Source: Ischnura elegans
Lineage: Eukaryota > Arthropoda > Insecta > Odonata > Coenagrionidae
Length of the DNA: 64,000 nt
Assembly (NCBI RefSeq): GCF_921293095.1
Contig: NC_060252.1
Location: 3,782,001 to 3,846,000 of the forward strand
Direction: 5' to 3'
Shown in pieces: positions 1 to 12,906 of this stretch. The position numbers and the translations under genes are program-made. The first letter of the stretch is position 1; each line of letters opens with the position of its first letter. The notes under the pieces are model-generated. The model worked only from the letters and a program-made list of their open reading frames with translations. It ran no database searches and was not told the origin of the DNA.

Positions 1-1568
1 CTACCCTATTAGTCTACAGGCACAAACAATTTTCACTCTGCTCCATAAGTCATTTATTTATTCATATATTGAATGTTTTGTAAGAGACAATAATACCCAC
101 TAAAAGAGTAAAATACATAAAAAATCAACCAATGCTGTAATGTAAAAGAAAGACAATATTAACACTATAACATAAGAGTATGCAAACATAGATAAATGGG
201 TGAGTAAAAGACAAGATATACTTTACTACACAATAGAACACAATTGTGACTCAATAAGAAAGGCCAATCAAAAAAATAAACGGGGAGACATGATGGGACA
301 CTACAAATTCATCCAGACTCATCACTAGGTAATTTGGAGAAAAAACATACTTTCTATGCTATTGTACATCTACCTAACTCTTGTTTTATCCCTTTCCTGC
401 CTATGAGAGGAAAACGTTTTTTGTGTGATGAGTAGTGTGAGAATATTTTAAACCTCTCCGTACGGAGCTCTTTTTTGGGGTGGAGTTACCCTGGTATTTT
501 TGTCCCTCCGATTTTGGACCCAACTCAACGCAAGGGGTGCCCTTTACACTATTAATTAATTACCCTGCCCACTGGACTAGACCCTCAAATCCTATCTCAG
601 CATGAGGCCAAGGTCAACTCATTGCATTACCAGTGTTTTTTAAAACCAAATACTGCATTTGATTTTCAATAATTTACTCTTCGATAAGAATTCCTAATAT
701 TTTTTAAGCATTGTGGAATTTTAAATGGATTTCTAGCATTGATATCAACAAAGTTGGTGAACACTAGGTACTAAGGCAATAATTTCAGAAGTATGTTGTT
801 TGCTAATTAATGTTAATGCTAAAATTTCTTTGAAAAATTACTTACGTACCGAAAAAAAACGAAGAATTCATTTCAATTTTTTAAACTTGTAGCATGCAAC
901 AAGATGCCTCATTGCAAAAACCATTTACTGTATACATCCACTTCACAACAGATTCTTGCGGCAAGGATGGTCATGAATAAGGGAGAGGGTCAGACTTAAT
1001 TGCTGCGGAGTGGCCCTAAAGTCTTGTTAAGCTGGGTCTCAGGTCAGCTCTCCTGAATGCATCCAACAATTGCTACCTCAGTGGTCACTTCCCTTCCTCC
1101 GCATTAGCTATATAGCTGACGTCCGGTCATTTGCTTTGAAAAATCAATGACATAGCCACATGCCACGCTAAAGTTAGGTCTTCTGCATGTGAAAATGCCC
1201 ATGGACTCCACCTGACGTTTGGGATTAAAGAGCTAACGAGGTTCTTCAAAGTATTTAATGATGTAGCAAAAAAGTCCAAGTCACAATCAATATTGCTATC
1301 TCTCTCATTGCATGAAAAATACATAGGCAAGAAAAATAATCGTCGTTTCATAAAAATGGAATTGTGAACAGTGACATGGTTCGCAATGAAACTATTGGAA
1401 TTCTAGTAAAGGTTGACAATTTTAAAAATTAGGTAATAATTAAAAATTAATCATTATAATATATAGTAACTACTTCATTTCCTTGGTAGTTTTTATGAAA
1501 GTTAACCTTTACCTTTTATCTTTTGAAATCAGTTGTAACATTTTAACACCAACTTCATTTTATTGATT
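1..1568. other. AT-rich non-coding, unassigned
   Basis: No convincing exon, RNA gene or transposon end was recognised. Open frames here are short and resemble no family I know. Confidence 0.4.
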
Positions 1569-2494
1569 CACGGGCATACCTATAGAATCATAACTGGGGG
1601 GGGGAGGGCAAAAATAGCCGTGGTCGTTCAAGTTGTACCTTTTTTGCACTAAAAGTATTTAATGAAACCAAAATTTTAAGGAAATTATGACAGCAATTTA
1701 TTAGTTTTTATGATTATTTGCTTTAAAAAAATAATGATATTTATTTTAGTTCCATGTCTTGTACAGTTATAGATTCCGTTTAATGGGTCCACCTGTTACT
1801 TGGGGCAACTGCTTAATTTGGGCAGATCTTGAAGAACAGAACCCAATAGAGGAATATCCCAGAGTATTCTCCGCTTGATTGGGACAGCACGCTGCTTTAT
1901 TGGGCCATGAGTCGGCGACATAGACTATACTCGCAACAAAAATTAAAATTTTTTGTTTTCAGAATACTATATTTTTTTATTTTCCTCCTTTGATTTACTC
2001 TTATTTTTCACAAGTGTTCCTATTCTTGCCCTATTTTGAAAGCTCTTGTTGTTATACTATCCGTAAGGGGATAGTACTTCTTTATTAGGACTTACAATTA
2101 GTAAAAGACATTCATTCAGCATTGCCCGAGGCTGTGAAAAATATTTTCAGCTAAATTGTTATAATTCTTAAAAATAATAATAAATTAACTAAACTTGCTC
2201 ACTTATTAATCGAATTAATTGTTTAATAAACTTAGGTAGCATTGTAAACATTCTTTAGTCTTCTTTCTGCCATCTCAAAGTTTTTTATGCCCATATAAGG
2301 GATAGTTCGCCTAATTGGGGCAAAGTGCGCAAGTCCTAATACATCGCAATTGACCGAAATCTACTGTGCTAATATCATCTTTCTTCAAAAGGAAAATTTG
2401 TACATAACTTTTGTTTTGAACCAAATATATTTTCGCTTCTAGGGGGGCAGTTACCCCCTCTGCCCCCCCCCCTCCACTGCTGGTTACGCCCATG
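1569..2494. mobile_element. Degenerate hAT-like non-autonomous element
   Basis: The left end reads CACGGGCATACC and the right end, reverse-complemented, reads CATGGGCGTAACC, so the two form imperfect terminal inverted repeats. Each is followed by a G-rich run. The flanking 8-mers (TATTGATT at 1561-1568 and AATCGATT at 2495-2502) match at 6 of 8 positions, consistent with a decayed 8-bp duplication typical of hAT. Nothing inside resembles a transposase. The interior near 1790-1900 and 2310-2330 has TTGGGGCA-like repeats that may belong to another small nested element. Confidence 0.45.
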
Positions 2495-2502
2495 AATCGA
2501 TT

Positions 2503-3485
2503 AACACAATTTTATATGTTAAATTCTGGATAATTTTGATCTGTTGGATTTGAACATGAAGCTTGTCCAACACACAAAAGGGAGAATAACAGCGTCCTTC
2601 AACAGCAGAGAGTCAAAAAAAGAAAGGCTTATTTCTACAACAGATTGACGGAATAAACCGAATTCCATCAGGAGAGCCACTTTCAATCCCAAATGTGGAA
2701 GCAGTAAGATATGTTCCTACAAGCACTGTTATATATAAAACATGTTGCTATTTTCATGGCACTGTGGACAAACTCTCAAGCTCTCCGTAATGAAAATCTT
2801 TAGAAAGTATAAGATATCTGCAGTATTAATACTGCAGATTCATTCATCAGCACGATGTGAAATAGTATTTGGTGCTGCAGCAATTCTTTTTTCCGACAGG
2901 AGAGGACACATTTCCATTACCAACATGATGAAAAGAGTGTTATTAAAGTTTATTGGCTTTATTAAAGTTTAAATTCAAAAGATTATTCATGAACTTGTTT
3001 GCAGTAATTTTATCGTAATTTCGAAAAAATAGATTTTAGATTTAGAAAGTTTCTGTAAGATTATTTTTCAAGGAAAAGTACCCAGCTTATAAGCTAAAAG
3101 TTACCTTTTTTAACTGTAATAAATTGCTTTTTTGGAAAACTAACTGTTAACTTTGAATAGCTACATTTTTTAACGAGACTAACTAATACTTTAATCAGTA
3201 TATTTTTTTCTTGGTAACTTTCCCAATTCCATGCATCACACCTTCCGCCGGGCCTCGAACCCGCGGTCTATAATGCGAGAGTGATCCCCGCGATGACAAT
3301 GCGATCAAATAAAAAATGATTCTCTCCAATGGCTGGACACGTACAACCTTTAATCGTGAGGGTCACATCTCCGCGAGAAGAACAAGACGCGCTGTCGCGA
3401 TATTGGACGTTTGAACAGTTCCAAATTGGAGGCGCATAAATCGCCATGTCGTTGATAAGTTCATTAGCGCTGTGATGACGAATAC
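2503..3485. other. Non-coding, probably intron of the SDR gene
   Basis: On the minus strand this follows the splice donor of the SDR exon at 3486-3617, so it is probably intronic. It contains a tRNA-like B-box remnant near 3251. No second SDR exon was recognised. Confidence 0.4.
3245..3300 (-). repeat. tRNA-like B-box remnant (possible SINE)
   Basis: The minus strand carries GGTTCGAGGCC at 3251-3261, close to the Pol III B-box consensus, preceded by an anticodon-arm-like stretch. No clear A box or acceptor-stem pairing is visible, so this is more likely a SINE or tRNA relic than a functional tRNA gene. Confidence 0.3.
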
Positions 3486-3617
3486 CTTGAGTCTTTGCTC
3501 CCTCCGTGCCATGGCCACTACCACCATTCCATGGCGAACGAGGGACTCTGCGATGCTGGCGCCTATGCCGGCGCTGGCGCCCGTCACCACGGCGACGCGA
3601 CCACACCAACGCTCCAT
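3486..3617 (-). CDS. First coding exon of SDR dehydrogenase (DHRS11-like)
   Basis: The minus strand from ATG at 3617-3615 encodes 44 residues beginning [19 protein letters not shown]. The TGASAGIG motif (residues 12-19) is the glycine-rich NAD(P)-binding loop of classical short-chain dehydrogenases/reductases, and ARREQR after the second beta strand fits an NADP-preferring family member. The opening [14 protein letters not shown] with a start four residues before the Rossmann fold is typical of the DHRS11/farnesol dehydrogenase group. The exon ends CTCAAG followed by the donor GTATTC, in phase 0. The upstream frame stays open to 3803, but I chose this methionine because it begins the conserved domain. 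The catalytic Tyr-x-x-x-Lys exons were not found in the remaining 3.4 kb and probably lie beyond the left edge. The local GC-rich context suggests a promoter-proximal CpG-like island. Confidence 0.72.
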
Positions 3618-4599
3618 CACGCACCACACTGATGACTGCTCTTCTTCTCTGCTGTGCAGCGACGCGAGGAAGGCGATGTGCCTGCCCTTCCTCGCTTGAC
3701 CTTGACGGGGCGGCATTCCTGTGCTCGCCATGGAGGAGGAATAGAAGGGGAAGGCGGCTATTCGAATGTCCCGTCGCGACCACTGACTGAAGCTGGACCG
3801 CATATGATGAAGATGGCTCGCTCTTCATTAATGCTTGAAATTATCTTCCTGCGGTGTGGCCCTTGCAGTGCAGTTCATTTAATGATTTGACATCGCGGTA
3901 ACGGTAGTTTTTTTTGACGTGATCGTGTTCGAGGCAGGTGAGCTATTTACTTTGCTGCTACCTGAACTTACTCTTATGGCGGCCGCTGCTCTGTTCGGCA
4001 CAACAATTACGTCACTATGCACTCTAAATTAATATACAATACCCCGCCGCAGAGTGGGCCGAAAAAATATGACGTTTTTCCCCTTACGGGTCTCATTAAT
4101 GGAATGCATGGCATGAAATAGGGATGCATCCATGATTCCCTCGATTATGTGCATAATTTATGAATAATATACAAATAATATGCAAGTATTATACCATCGA
4201 AAACTGTAAATAAAGACTGAATCACACTGTCCCTCCCGCCGTCGCTTTTCGCATCATTTTCGATATCACAGCTTGTTGTCATAGGACCCGCATCACGAAA
4301 ATATATAGCGTGTTTGCGACTGTCAAACGTTGCTCTGCAATCGCTTGATACGGGCAAGCGTTCTTATTGGCTGATATGGGGTTTCAGCGACAGAAAAAGA
4401 GACCAGACGGGTGATGAAAAAAGTGATGGGAATCCTCATCATTAGAGTGATCGCGAAAAACAATTGCCGGCGACGATAATTTGCGAGTGATCACTCGAAA
4501 ATTACGAAAACACATGTGATTCAGGCTTAATATTCACATAATATGTACATATTTTCTCATGAATATATATCCCACACAGCACAAAATATCAAATCGATA
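3618..4599. other. Upstream region of SDR exon, non-coding
   Basis: GC-rich near 3620-3780 (likely 5' UTR and promoter of the SDR gene), then AT-rich. At 4046-4080 the sequence CGCCG followed by CAGAGTGGGCCGAAAA resembles a mutated Transib left end as seen at 10376-10395, but no partner end was found. Confidence 0.35.
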
Positions 4600-4607
4600 T
4601 CCATAAC

Positions 4608-4814
4608 CATAGGCGGATCTGGGGGGGGGGGGGGGGGGGGGGAGAGGGCACGTGCCCCCCCAGACCCTTTAAAATATGCAAGATTTTTAATGCGGTCCCG
4701 TAATCATTGCGTTCGTTTTGTATTACGGGGTATCCTTGTGCCCCCCCCCAGAACAAAATCCTGGATACGGCCTTGCTTGTGCCCCTCCAGAAAGAAATCC
4801 CGGATCCGCCCTTG
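4608..4814 (-). mobile_element. hAT-type MITE with 8-bp TSD
   Basis: This is a 207-bp non-autonomous element. Its ends are CATAGGCGGATC and, reverse-complemented, CAAGGGCGGATC. It is flanked by perfect 8-bp duplications TCCATAAC at 4600-4607 and 4815-4822, as expected for hAT. A run of about 22 G lies just inside one end, followed by GGGCACGTGCCCCCCC. Related copies in the opposite orientation occur at about 7173, 38218 and 63943. Confidence 0.78.
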
Positions 4815-4822
4815 TCCATAAC

Positions 4823-7172
4823 AATCCGTACCTATATGCCACATATGTAACAAAATGTATCCGTAGAAATCGATGTTTATACATCCTCTATATAAAAAAA
4901 TGTGAAAAATAATATTTTAATATCACTTACAGTTTCGCATCGTTCGCTGTTGCTCTGAAAAGTATTATTTTTTCTTATTTTCCACACGGGCATATTAATT
5001 ACCGCGTAGCGCGGTAGGCAGCTGCGTAGCCATGCGTTGTAATGGTGCTGAAATGAACGTCACTTGAAAAAACTAAATGAATGATAAATGAGGAAAAAGG
5101 AGGAGGTTTATGACTTGGCGTATGCGAATGCGGTTGCCAGTGAATCTGAATTTATTATGCTACACGTATGCGTGTCTCTTACTTCAACCAGTTACCTTTC
5201 CTTGCGATGATATGAGAGGTGTAGTTTGTGAATTACCTCCGAAGGTGTGAAGGCTGTTCCATGTTAATCACTTTGTTTATTTTTCACCTTCTGATGATTT
5301 ATTTTACGGTTAGTAAGATGAAATAAACTTATTTTTAAGACTGGTTAGGTGCTGAATCTTAGGATGGCGAAAGAAATTTAGCATTGCGTTAAAATGATGT
5401 GAGAGTGAGGGTTTTTATTATACAACTAGTAGCTAGGTATTCTTCTGCAATGCGTGTACATGATACATCTATAAAGTGTTCGATTCGAAGGTGGCATTTT
5501 ACAGTTCGAAACTTGGATATATTATGAGCCGTAGACATTTTTCATTGATAAACAGACTTTCTTGTCCCATCATCACCCATCAAGCGTTTCTTTTTTCAGA
5601 GTTGATCGCTTTCGATCTTTAACACTATAATTTTCAATGTGCGGGCGAGGAAATTGCATCTATCTTTCTCTATTTAATTCCACAATCAGGTTGAATCATA
5701 GGTAATCTTTAAACACTTGTTCTATTTTACACCCTTCATATCCTGCTTTATGTATTTCTTCCGAGGTCTTCGTCTGCTGTTCTTCCCTCCATCCTGTTGT
5801 TCAAAGATTCTCCTCATGACGCAGTCATATCTCATTTTGAGCCCGATAAAGATGCCCCGCCATCTTCTACAGGTTTCCATAGACTTCTCTTCAGAAAGCT
5901 CCAATCTTCGTTTTATTTAATGTTAACGAAAAGGTCTTTTCTCTGCTTGAATTCGAATTTTTCATGAAGAACTTCCCCCGAGACAGCGGCAGCGAATCGT
6001 TGAAGGTCCCTCCCAAGTGAAGCATTTCTAGTGACTTTTTTCTTAAATGTCCAATAAAACTAGAAATTATATAACTAACCGTTTCGAAAACATTGGGCGA
6101 GGTTGCTAGGCGACGACTCCAGGAGTGCGCTCCACGCGATTGCCGTAATAACGGTTTGGGCTCCTACGTAAATGGAGAAACATGTTACGTAAGCTTCATT
6201 GGCCACCCGATGCGCTGTCGTCAAATTAAAATAAGTTGTAGATGCTTAATCCTATGTATCGTGATTCCTTTCAATGCAAATGGAGACGCAAAACTATAAC
6301 GGACGACACATCTTTTCCATAAAGTTAACAATAAACAGTTAAAAACTATTTTTCGTTAATTTTCCTTGGGACCCAACGGAGGCTCTGATTCTACCTAAAT
6401 CAAATTCTCGACTTGAGCTACACGGTTTCTTACAAGATGTCCGTGACGTGCCGAGGAATCTTAACTTTCTATCCAACCAACCCCACCCTTACTTCGTGGT
6501 TACATAAACCACAGTTATATACTCTAGATTGGCAGTGGCGGGGGGTGGGGTGAAGCCGGGACGCTCGTCTGGCGGCCATGTTGCTTTCACCCACATATGA
6601 GTTTGCGTAGGTAAGGAACTGGAGGAAAATTACATTGTGAAAGATAATGGTGGTTTGATTAAGGCTTTTAACTATAGAAAACGTTGTCATTTTCGTTTAA
6701 GATAGATCAAATTAAAAATAAAGGGAACGATCGTGACACTTACGTAGTAAAATAGCCGATCTTTGAGCGGAACATAACCGGGACGAAGTTATGAAATTGG
6801 TAATGCAAGCAGAGCTAAGATTATTACTAATTCGGTTCCTGCTCAAAATATTAGATCTTGAATCCAAATGCAAGAGTTAGCTCGATACAGAAATATTGTG
6901 CGCAAATATAAAAGGGGCGGAGGAGATGGGGGAAAATGGTTGACTACGTCGTCTGCTAGGAACGGTCAGCTTACCTACTATCGCGAATACATGGTATTGT
7001 TCACCCTTAGCTTTACCAGCGGCATTGTCATGCTATTCGAACAAAATAATTCGACAATTCCAAAGGTTTAATGTTTCCACCAACTGTATGAGTTGTCGAT
7101 TGCACTGATTTTTAATAAAGTCTCGCAATTCATAAGATACTTGAAGAAATGCCCCCTAGCCTTTCACTGCCA
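4823..7172. other. Non-coding, unassigned
   Basis: No exon or transposon end recognised in this 2.3-kb stretch. Open frames are short and without motif support. Confidence 0.4.
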
Positions 7173-7352
7173 CCGGGGCGGATCCAGGATTTCTTTCTGG
7201 GAGGGGCAGAAGCAAGGCCTTATCCAGGATTTTGTTCAGGGGGGGCACAAGGATACTTCGTCATACAAAACGAACTAAATGATAATGGGACGGTATTAAA
7301 AATCTAGCATATTTTTTAGGGTCTGGGGGGACACGTGCCGTAGATCGCAAAT
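7173..7352 (+). mobile_element. Copy of the GGGGCGGATCC hAT MITE
   Basis: It begins CCGGGGCGGATCCAGGATTT and follows the family order: GGATTT block, second GGATTTTG block, ATGATAATGGGAC core and GGTCTGGGGGGACACGTGCC end. The right terminus is degraded (TAGATCGC in place of AGATCCGCC), and no clear 8-bp duplication remains. Confidence 0.6.
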
Positions 7353-8908
7353 GATTGCAAGACTAGCGGACATTGACACTTGCTGTTTCTTGCAATCTTC
7401 TATATTATTTCTACTCTATAGATACCTTTTTCTCAACTTATACGCAACCAAACTCTACAAATGAGGTACCAAAATGTACAGAATTTATCAGAGAACATGG
7501 GACGGCATATCTTACTTTCTAAATATTGCTATTGTTTCCTAAAATTGGATTTTAAATAATTATTTAAAAAAAACTGGTAAATATTCCTGACGTTAACGGC
7601 ACACAATCTGATACATTTGTTCATTTGCAACAATATCTCGCATTTTTAAATAACTTTTATCAAAATGCGGGTGATTCCACATTCAAGTCTCCTGTTGATA
7701 CGTAAGTATGAGTCATCATGTGCGTTTAACAGAGGATAGTGTAATTACTTCCAATGTTGTGTTTAAAGAGGTCCTCTGACCTCAATTTGTACATGAACAT
7801 TCCAATTTGTACATAAGACCCTGCCTTTTTTTCTACATTTTAAAGTTAGAAACGCGCCTATCCCTCTGTGGACCTGCATTGAAAAGAGCGGGGGAAGCCC
7901 GCTGGGAGCGGGCGCATCACGCTCGTCTATACTTATATAAGAGGCGTGCAAGGGCGGCTCGAGGAATTTTTTCGGGGTCTGACAGATGAACGGTATACTC
8001 GTATTGGAGATTAAAAACAACATTCAATTATTGTGCCTTTTTTCCATCTTAAAGCTGTCGATAATGCTTTCAACTTAAGAATACCTTTCCTGGAAGGCAA
8101 CAAGAAGCTCTTTCGGATTAAAATCTGAGGAAGGCCAGACTATTAATTGTTCCGATTTTGTAGCGATAATATGCAAGAATTTCTGCAAGCTTGTGACTCA
8201 TAAACTCCGAAATCACTTCCTATTCTGCAGAAAAAATAGCCAAATGCACTTCGATCAATTTAATAAACACAACGTCATCAGTTGAGGAGTGTGGTCAACG
8301 AAATTAATATTTAAAAGAACGCACGAGCATTATCGTAATATATGTATAATGAGACGGACAAATGCTTTCCCGGATAAGACCGCGTTGATTCATTTTGGTG
8401 GACGACAGTTTAGGATGCGTTCCAGCTCCAATGTTCTTCCCCTTGATGGAATACGCCCTTAACCACTGTCCACTACAATGAAAACATTCACCCAATTAAT
8501 CACCGAGGAAGCCTTCTTGCCAATATAATTACGGAATAGGTACATAACTATTTCGGCTGTGATATCAAAAAGCTAAATTCTTAGCGGAAGGTATATTTCG
8601 TTACGTCATTAAAAAATTAAAAAAATGTGACAAAAATTTTTACCTGCGAGTGCAGAGATCGAGAGAAGCAAGAGTGCAGATGGATGTTAGGGAAGAGAAC
8701 TAGAAGGTAGGCGATTAACTTCATAATGCAATTTCATCATAGTGTGGACTTAAAATTTAGTTAATTAGGACAATTAGCCTTATTTTTCCCTCCGTGAGTT
8801 TCTAATTAATTTTAGCGGGTATTTATGATTTTTTGCAGTACGTCCAGTTGCAATGTCATAATGGGTGTGTGTCTTCGTGTATTTCTCAAGAATATTTCCA
8901 TTTATTAT
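7353..8908. other. Non-coding, unassigned
   Basis: AT-rich sequence with a small GC-richer block near 7860-7960. No recognised gene or element. Confidence 0.4.
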
Positions 8909-9569
8909 AGGGTAGTTTCCTTCATCTAAGAAATCGAAATGCATTGATTGCGATTACCCACCTTTAGTGTATTCATAATATACAAATTATTTGGTTTTAG
9001 AAATCCCAGTTTAGACGAATGTTAATGGTCAATTTTAACCTCATATGAAAAAGGCCAGATTGGCGCCCATGCGTTGCCACTGGGACTCACGTGACGTCAC
9101 AGGGATCTAGTTTCTATACGTGTAGATAGAAGTTATACATCGTCTGAGGTTACCAATGCATGCGTGGGGCACAGAGCTCAGGGAAACATCTCTTAATAAT
9201 CACGCATTAAAAATACCTAAGTTCGGAAAGTTTCCTTCGTTTGATAGGGGAGTAATAACCCTTATTTAAGCCAAGCGCTACCTGCTAGCAGGGTACTCAG
9301 CTACCTGCTAGCAGCCTGCGTCGTATCAGCGCTCAATGCCTCGCCACAAGGTCACCTCACAAGGCGGCAGGAGGAACCAGAAATACGTCACACGGACTTT
9401 TCCCAGCATTCATACTTAGCAGTCGCGTTTTAGCGCGCTTGAAAATTTTCACTTTTTATTTAATCGCGAAAAATTGATATCGTCATTTAAAATTCTAAAT
9501 CGTGAAATACGTACTCCAGGAGTGATAATCTTTCGATTTAGGCGATAAAAAATAATAGGAAACCACCCT
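8909..9569. mobile_element. Inverted-repeat element, AGGGTRGTTTCCT family, copy 1
   Basis: The 661-bp unit starts AGGGTAGTTTCCTTC and ends with the complement of AGGGTGGTTTCCT. Its whole length aligns with a second copy at 51700-52343, with substitutions and small indels. Both contain the internal palindrome ACGTGACGTCAC and end in AGGAAACCACCCT. No coding sequence is present. The superfamily is uncertain because the duplicated target is not obvious (both copies are flanked by AT). Confidence 0.68.
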
Positions 9570-10375
9570 ATTTAGTATTTGATTAGTGAAATAGGTATCC
9601 TAGGAGCTTTATCTAGCCTTTTCGAGACGGTGGAGGCCTCTCCTCAGCATATGACTGCTGTGCTGTACCCTGAGAGATTCTTCCCTCCCCTCCCTACGGG
9701 GCATTTTACAGGACATTCATTTAAAGGGTCTCGCTGATAGTCACGCCCTCTCAACAACAAACTTTTTCGATACTTCCTTGCGGGGACTCCGCATTATCTC
9801 GAACTCCAAGGGTTGTTGGGCTACCTCCTTCCGGGGTTTTATAACCCTACCAGCAGCATTGGTTCGCCGTCAACTTATGCTTTTCTTATGTGAATTAGGT
9901 ATATGGATAATTTTTACTTGCACGTAAATTGCAGACTTCCAATTGAATTCCTCGTTTTATTCTTAGAATTGTCAAATTTTGAACGAAGCTCCGCCGTCAA
10001 AATTAACGCCTTTAATGCAGCAACAATTTCCATGTTGATGTTTATACTGAATCGATATATAAGTTATATATAAAGGTCGCTATAACTCATCGTAAATTTT
10101 CGTTTAAAAATTGTAAACGCTGCTCAAAAGACAAAAGTTCAATTCTTAGATTACATATTTTTTGAGTAAGGAACAAATATTTATTTCGTAAACTGACTGA
10201 ATGACCAATAGGGAAATTGCATACTTTTTGTAAACAGTGTGCTGACAAACTAGAGTAAACACTTAGTACCGCAATATGCTTTTTTCCGCTTAAAATTCAG
10301 TTTATACCCTAGAAAATGACTCCCAAAAGTCTCCCGAGTTTCGCGGGCTAAAAAATACCGCCCCCACTAATCTTA
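9570..10375. other. Non-coding, unassigned
   Basis: Nothing recognised between the inverted-repeat element and the Transib target duplication at 10376-10380. Confidence 0.4.
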
Positions 10376-10940
10376 CGCCGCACAGTGGGCCAAAATCCAA
10401 AAAAGCTGGCCATAAGTCGAAAAATGAAGTTAGCGCAAATCAACCAAAAACAGTTGATATTCATTATTAAGCATGTACTCTATAAGATAGGATACCATAC
10501 AGAGCATGGATACGTTAATATAATTTTTACAGCTGTTTAAAGTAGAGCATGTCGGAGTGATTTTAGCGACCAAATTTTTTCCGTTGAAAATAGCTAAATT
10601 TGTAGCTTCATTACAGTGTTGTTGTTACGAATATTGGTTTCAATGCATTTTTATCCATAAAATTGGTCTTCATAAAATGAATATGGACAGTGTTTGTTTG
10701 ATTTTACTTGTTAATTCATATTTTTATAATTTTTCAAAACTGTGTTGATTTTTCATTGAATTTCATTTTTAACGGCAATTATCGTTTGTATATACATCAC
10801 AATACACGGAGTTATTTGCACTTTAAGATAGACAAAAGCAAATAGATTAATGTCCAGAATGCAGTTTTTGCGATAACTTGCGATCCTAATTTTAACAACC
10901 ATATTTCTGTGAATCCACCCCGGCCGCACGGTCCACTGTG

Positions 10941-10973
10941 GCGGCCACGAAACGGCGCGCCGTTCGTGGCCGC
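10941..10973. repeat. GC-rich near-perfect palindrome
   Basis: GCGGCCACGAA and TTCGTGGCCGC flank a CGGCGCGCCG centre, with one extra A on the left arm. It is an isolated GC island inside the AT-rich Transib and is preceded at 10934-10940 by a lone CACTGTG. Confidence 0.6.
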
Positions 10974-11430
10974 CAAGCGCGCGGGACTAAGCGAAGAAAA
11001 GATATGATATCCGTGCATAAAGACTACGGAATACTAAAAGTCCAATGACATTTGTCACTCGAATACATATTTTATGAATAATTGTCATATTGTTTTTGCA
11101 CATTATAATATATATAATATAATATATAATTTATTCCATTTACAATCAAATATTACATTTTAGAACATACTTAAATATTTTGGAATATATAGGTACCCCT
11201 TTTAGTAGTTTTGGGGCTACCATCATAAACTTTTTACATAGGTCTGGTGCTAGCACACATGAGAAGTAAAATTTCTTTGTATTCAGTTATTTGTTCTATT
11301 GCCGATTGCATTCATTATTACAAAACGTATTTCAAATATTTGGACAAGGATAACTATTTTTCTTATTTTTCTTATATAAACGCATAATTACATACATAGA
11401 ATATACAATATACCTTTTATTGTAAACTTT

Positions 11431-12906
11431 TTAACCCACCTTTCTTAGTAGAAACTCTACTTCCTCACACATCATAAGCCATTTTTTAACTGCGGATTTA
11501 AATCCCCATCTTTTTTCCGAGTTTGCTACATTACTCGGCAACATGCTAAACAATTTAGGCCCTAAGTAATTGTATGACTGTCGATAAATTTCGGTCGTCG
11601 GCCTAGGTATATGGAAGTTTCTCCAAGCTCTAATGTCATAGTTTTGTGGTCGGGCCTTTTCACCACTACGGTTATAGAATATTCTAAGGACTTTATAAAT
11701 GAATAAATGCCTTAGTGGGAGGACATCTAATTTTTTGAATAGAGGAAATGAGTGGCTTTTCCTATACGATCGTGTTATAACCCTGATAACCCTTTTTTGC
11801 GCCACTATCAATGGTTTAATGTTGATAAAATATGCTCCACCCCAGCAGGCTATTCCGTATTGCAATCTTGAATTAACGAGAGCATAATATACCATTTTTA
11901 ACACTGATTCAGGGCATATGTATCTGAGGAAGTAGAATTTTCTTACAATAGTAATCATTTCTGATTTTAATTTATTTATGTGAGACTTCCATTTACAATT
12001 TTGGTCAAAATATATACCTAAATATTTTATGTGACTAACCTGTTCGATCAAAATACATTTATCACAGGAAGTAACATAATCTTTTATACAATTTGCACAT
12101 TGATAGTATAGTTTACTTTTGTTTGAGGTAGATTTACTCATGCTAAACATAATATATTTCGTTTTTTCACTTAACAACATATAATTAGCCGAAAACCACA
12201 TATTGAGTGTTAATAGATCACTCTGTATGTGTTCATATAGATCATCAACACTATTAACAGAGTAACTTAGTGCAGTGTCATCTGCGAATGACGTTAATTG
12301 ACCTTTAAACCTGCCAGCACATAAATTGTTTACATATATTAAAAACAGTATGGGTCCCAACACAGAACCCTGTGGGACACCACAGGTGAGTCGAATCTTT
12401 TCACTGTAGCAATTTTTGAGACGCACACATTGATCTCGATCACAAAGATAACTTTGAAACCAATCATATGCGGTTCCACGTATACCCGCTTCCCATAATC
12501 GATTCATTAGTATGTTATGATTAATGGAGTCGAAGGCTTTGGTAATGTCTACAAATAAGCCAGCAACTCTACAGTTCTTATTCAGTCCGTCGTTCAGCTC
12601 TGAACAGAATTTTAATAATGCATCCTCTGTACTCTTACCACTCATAAATCCAAATTGGTTTTTATTGAAAAAACTATGCTGATTTAGAAATTTAAGAAGT
12701 CTGACTTTAACAACTTTTTCTATTATTTTAGCAAATACAGATAATAGGGATATTGGTCTGTAATTATTTACGTTCATTTTATCACCTTTTTTAAAAATTG
12801 GTATCACTATTGCAGTTTTTAATTGTTTAGGAAATATTCCAGTATACATACTTAGATTAGCAATATGGGCAAGCTTATACTGTAAATGGCTAAATTCAAC
12901 GAACAT
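11431..12906 (-). pseudogene. 5'-truncated non-LTR retrotransposon reverse transcriptase
   Basis: The 491-codon open frame encodes the RT and C-terminal part of a non-LTR ORF2. The fingers block NNYRPISLLSVFAKIIEKV begins near residue 45. GLFVDITKAFDSINH carries the first catalytic aspartate, LTCGVPQGSVLGPILF is the palm motif, and SFADDTALSY holds the FADD active site. The thumb follows with HIKYLGIYFD and a long C-terminal region with LDVLPLRHL. There is no endonuclease or ORF1 upstream, and the frame starts abruptly where a longer ORF2 would continue, so this is a 5'-truncated insertion. The family looks CR1/Jockey-like; I cannot fix the clade. It is nested in the Transib at 10381-19225. 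The 3' end probably lies in the TA-rich sequence near 11105-11135. The RT domain itself has no internal stop. Confidence 0.85.

Noticed and set aside
3245..3300. tRNA gene
   Set aside because: Only a B box and part of an anticodon arm; no acceptor-stem pairing or A box.
3363..3803. 146-residue SDR frame with N-terminal extension
   Set aside because: The extension before MERW is unlike the family, and the part after RLK reads through a splice donor into intron.
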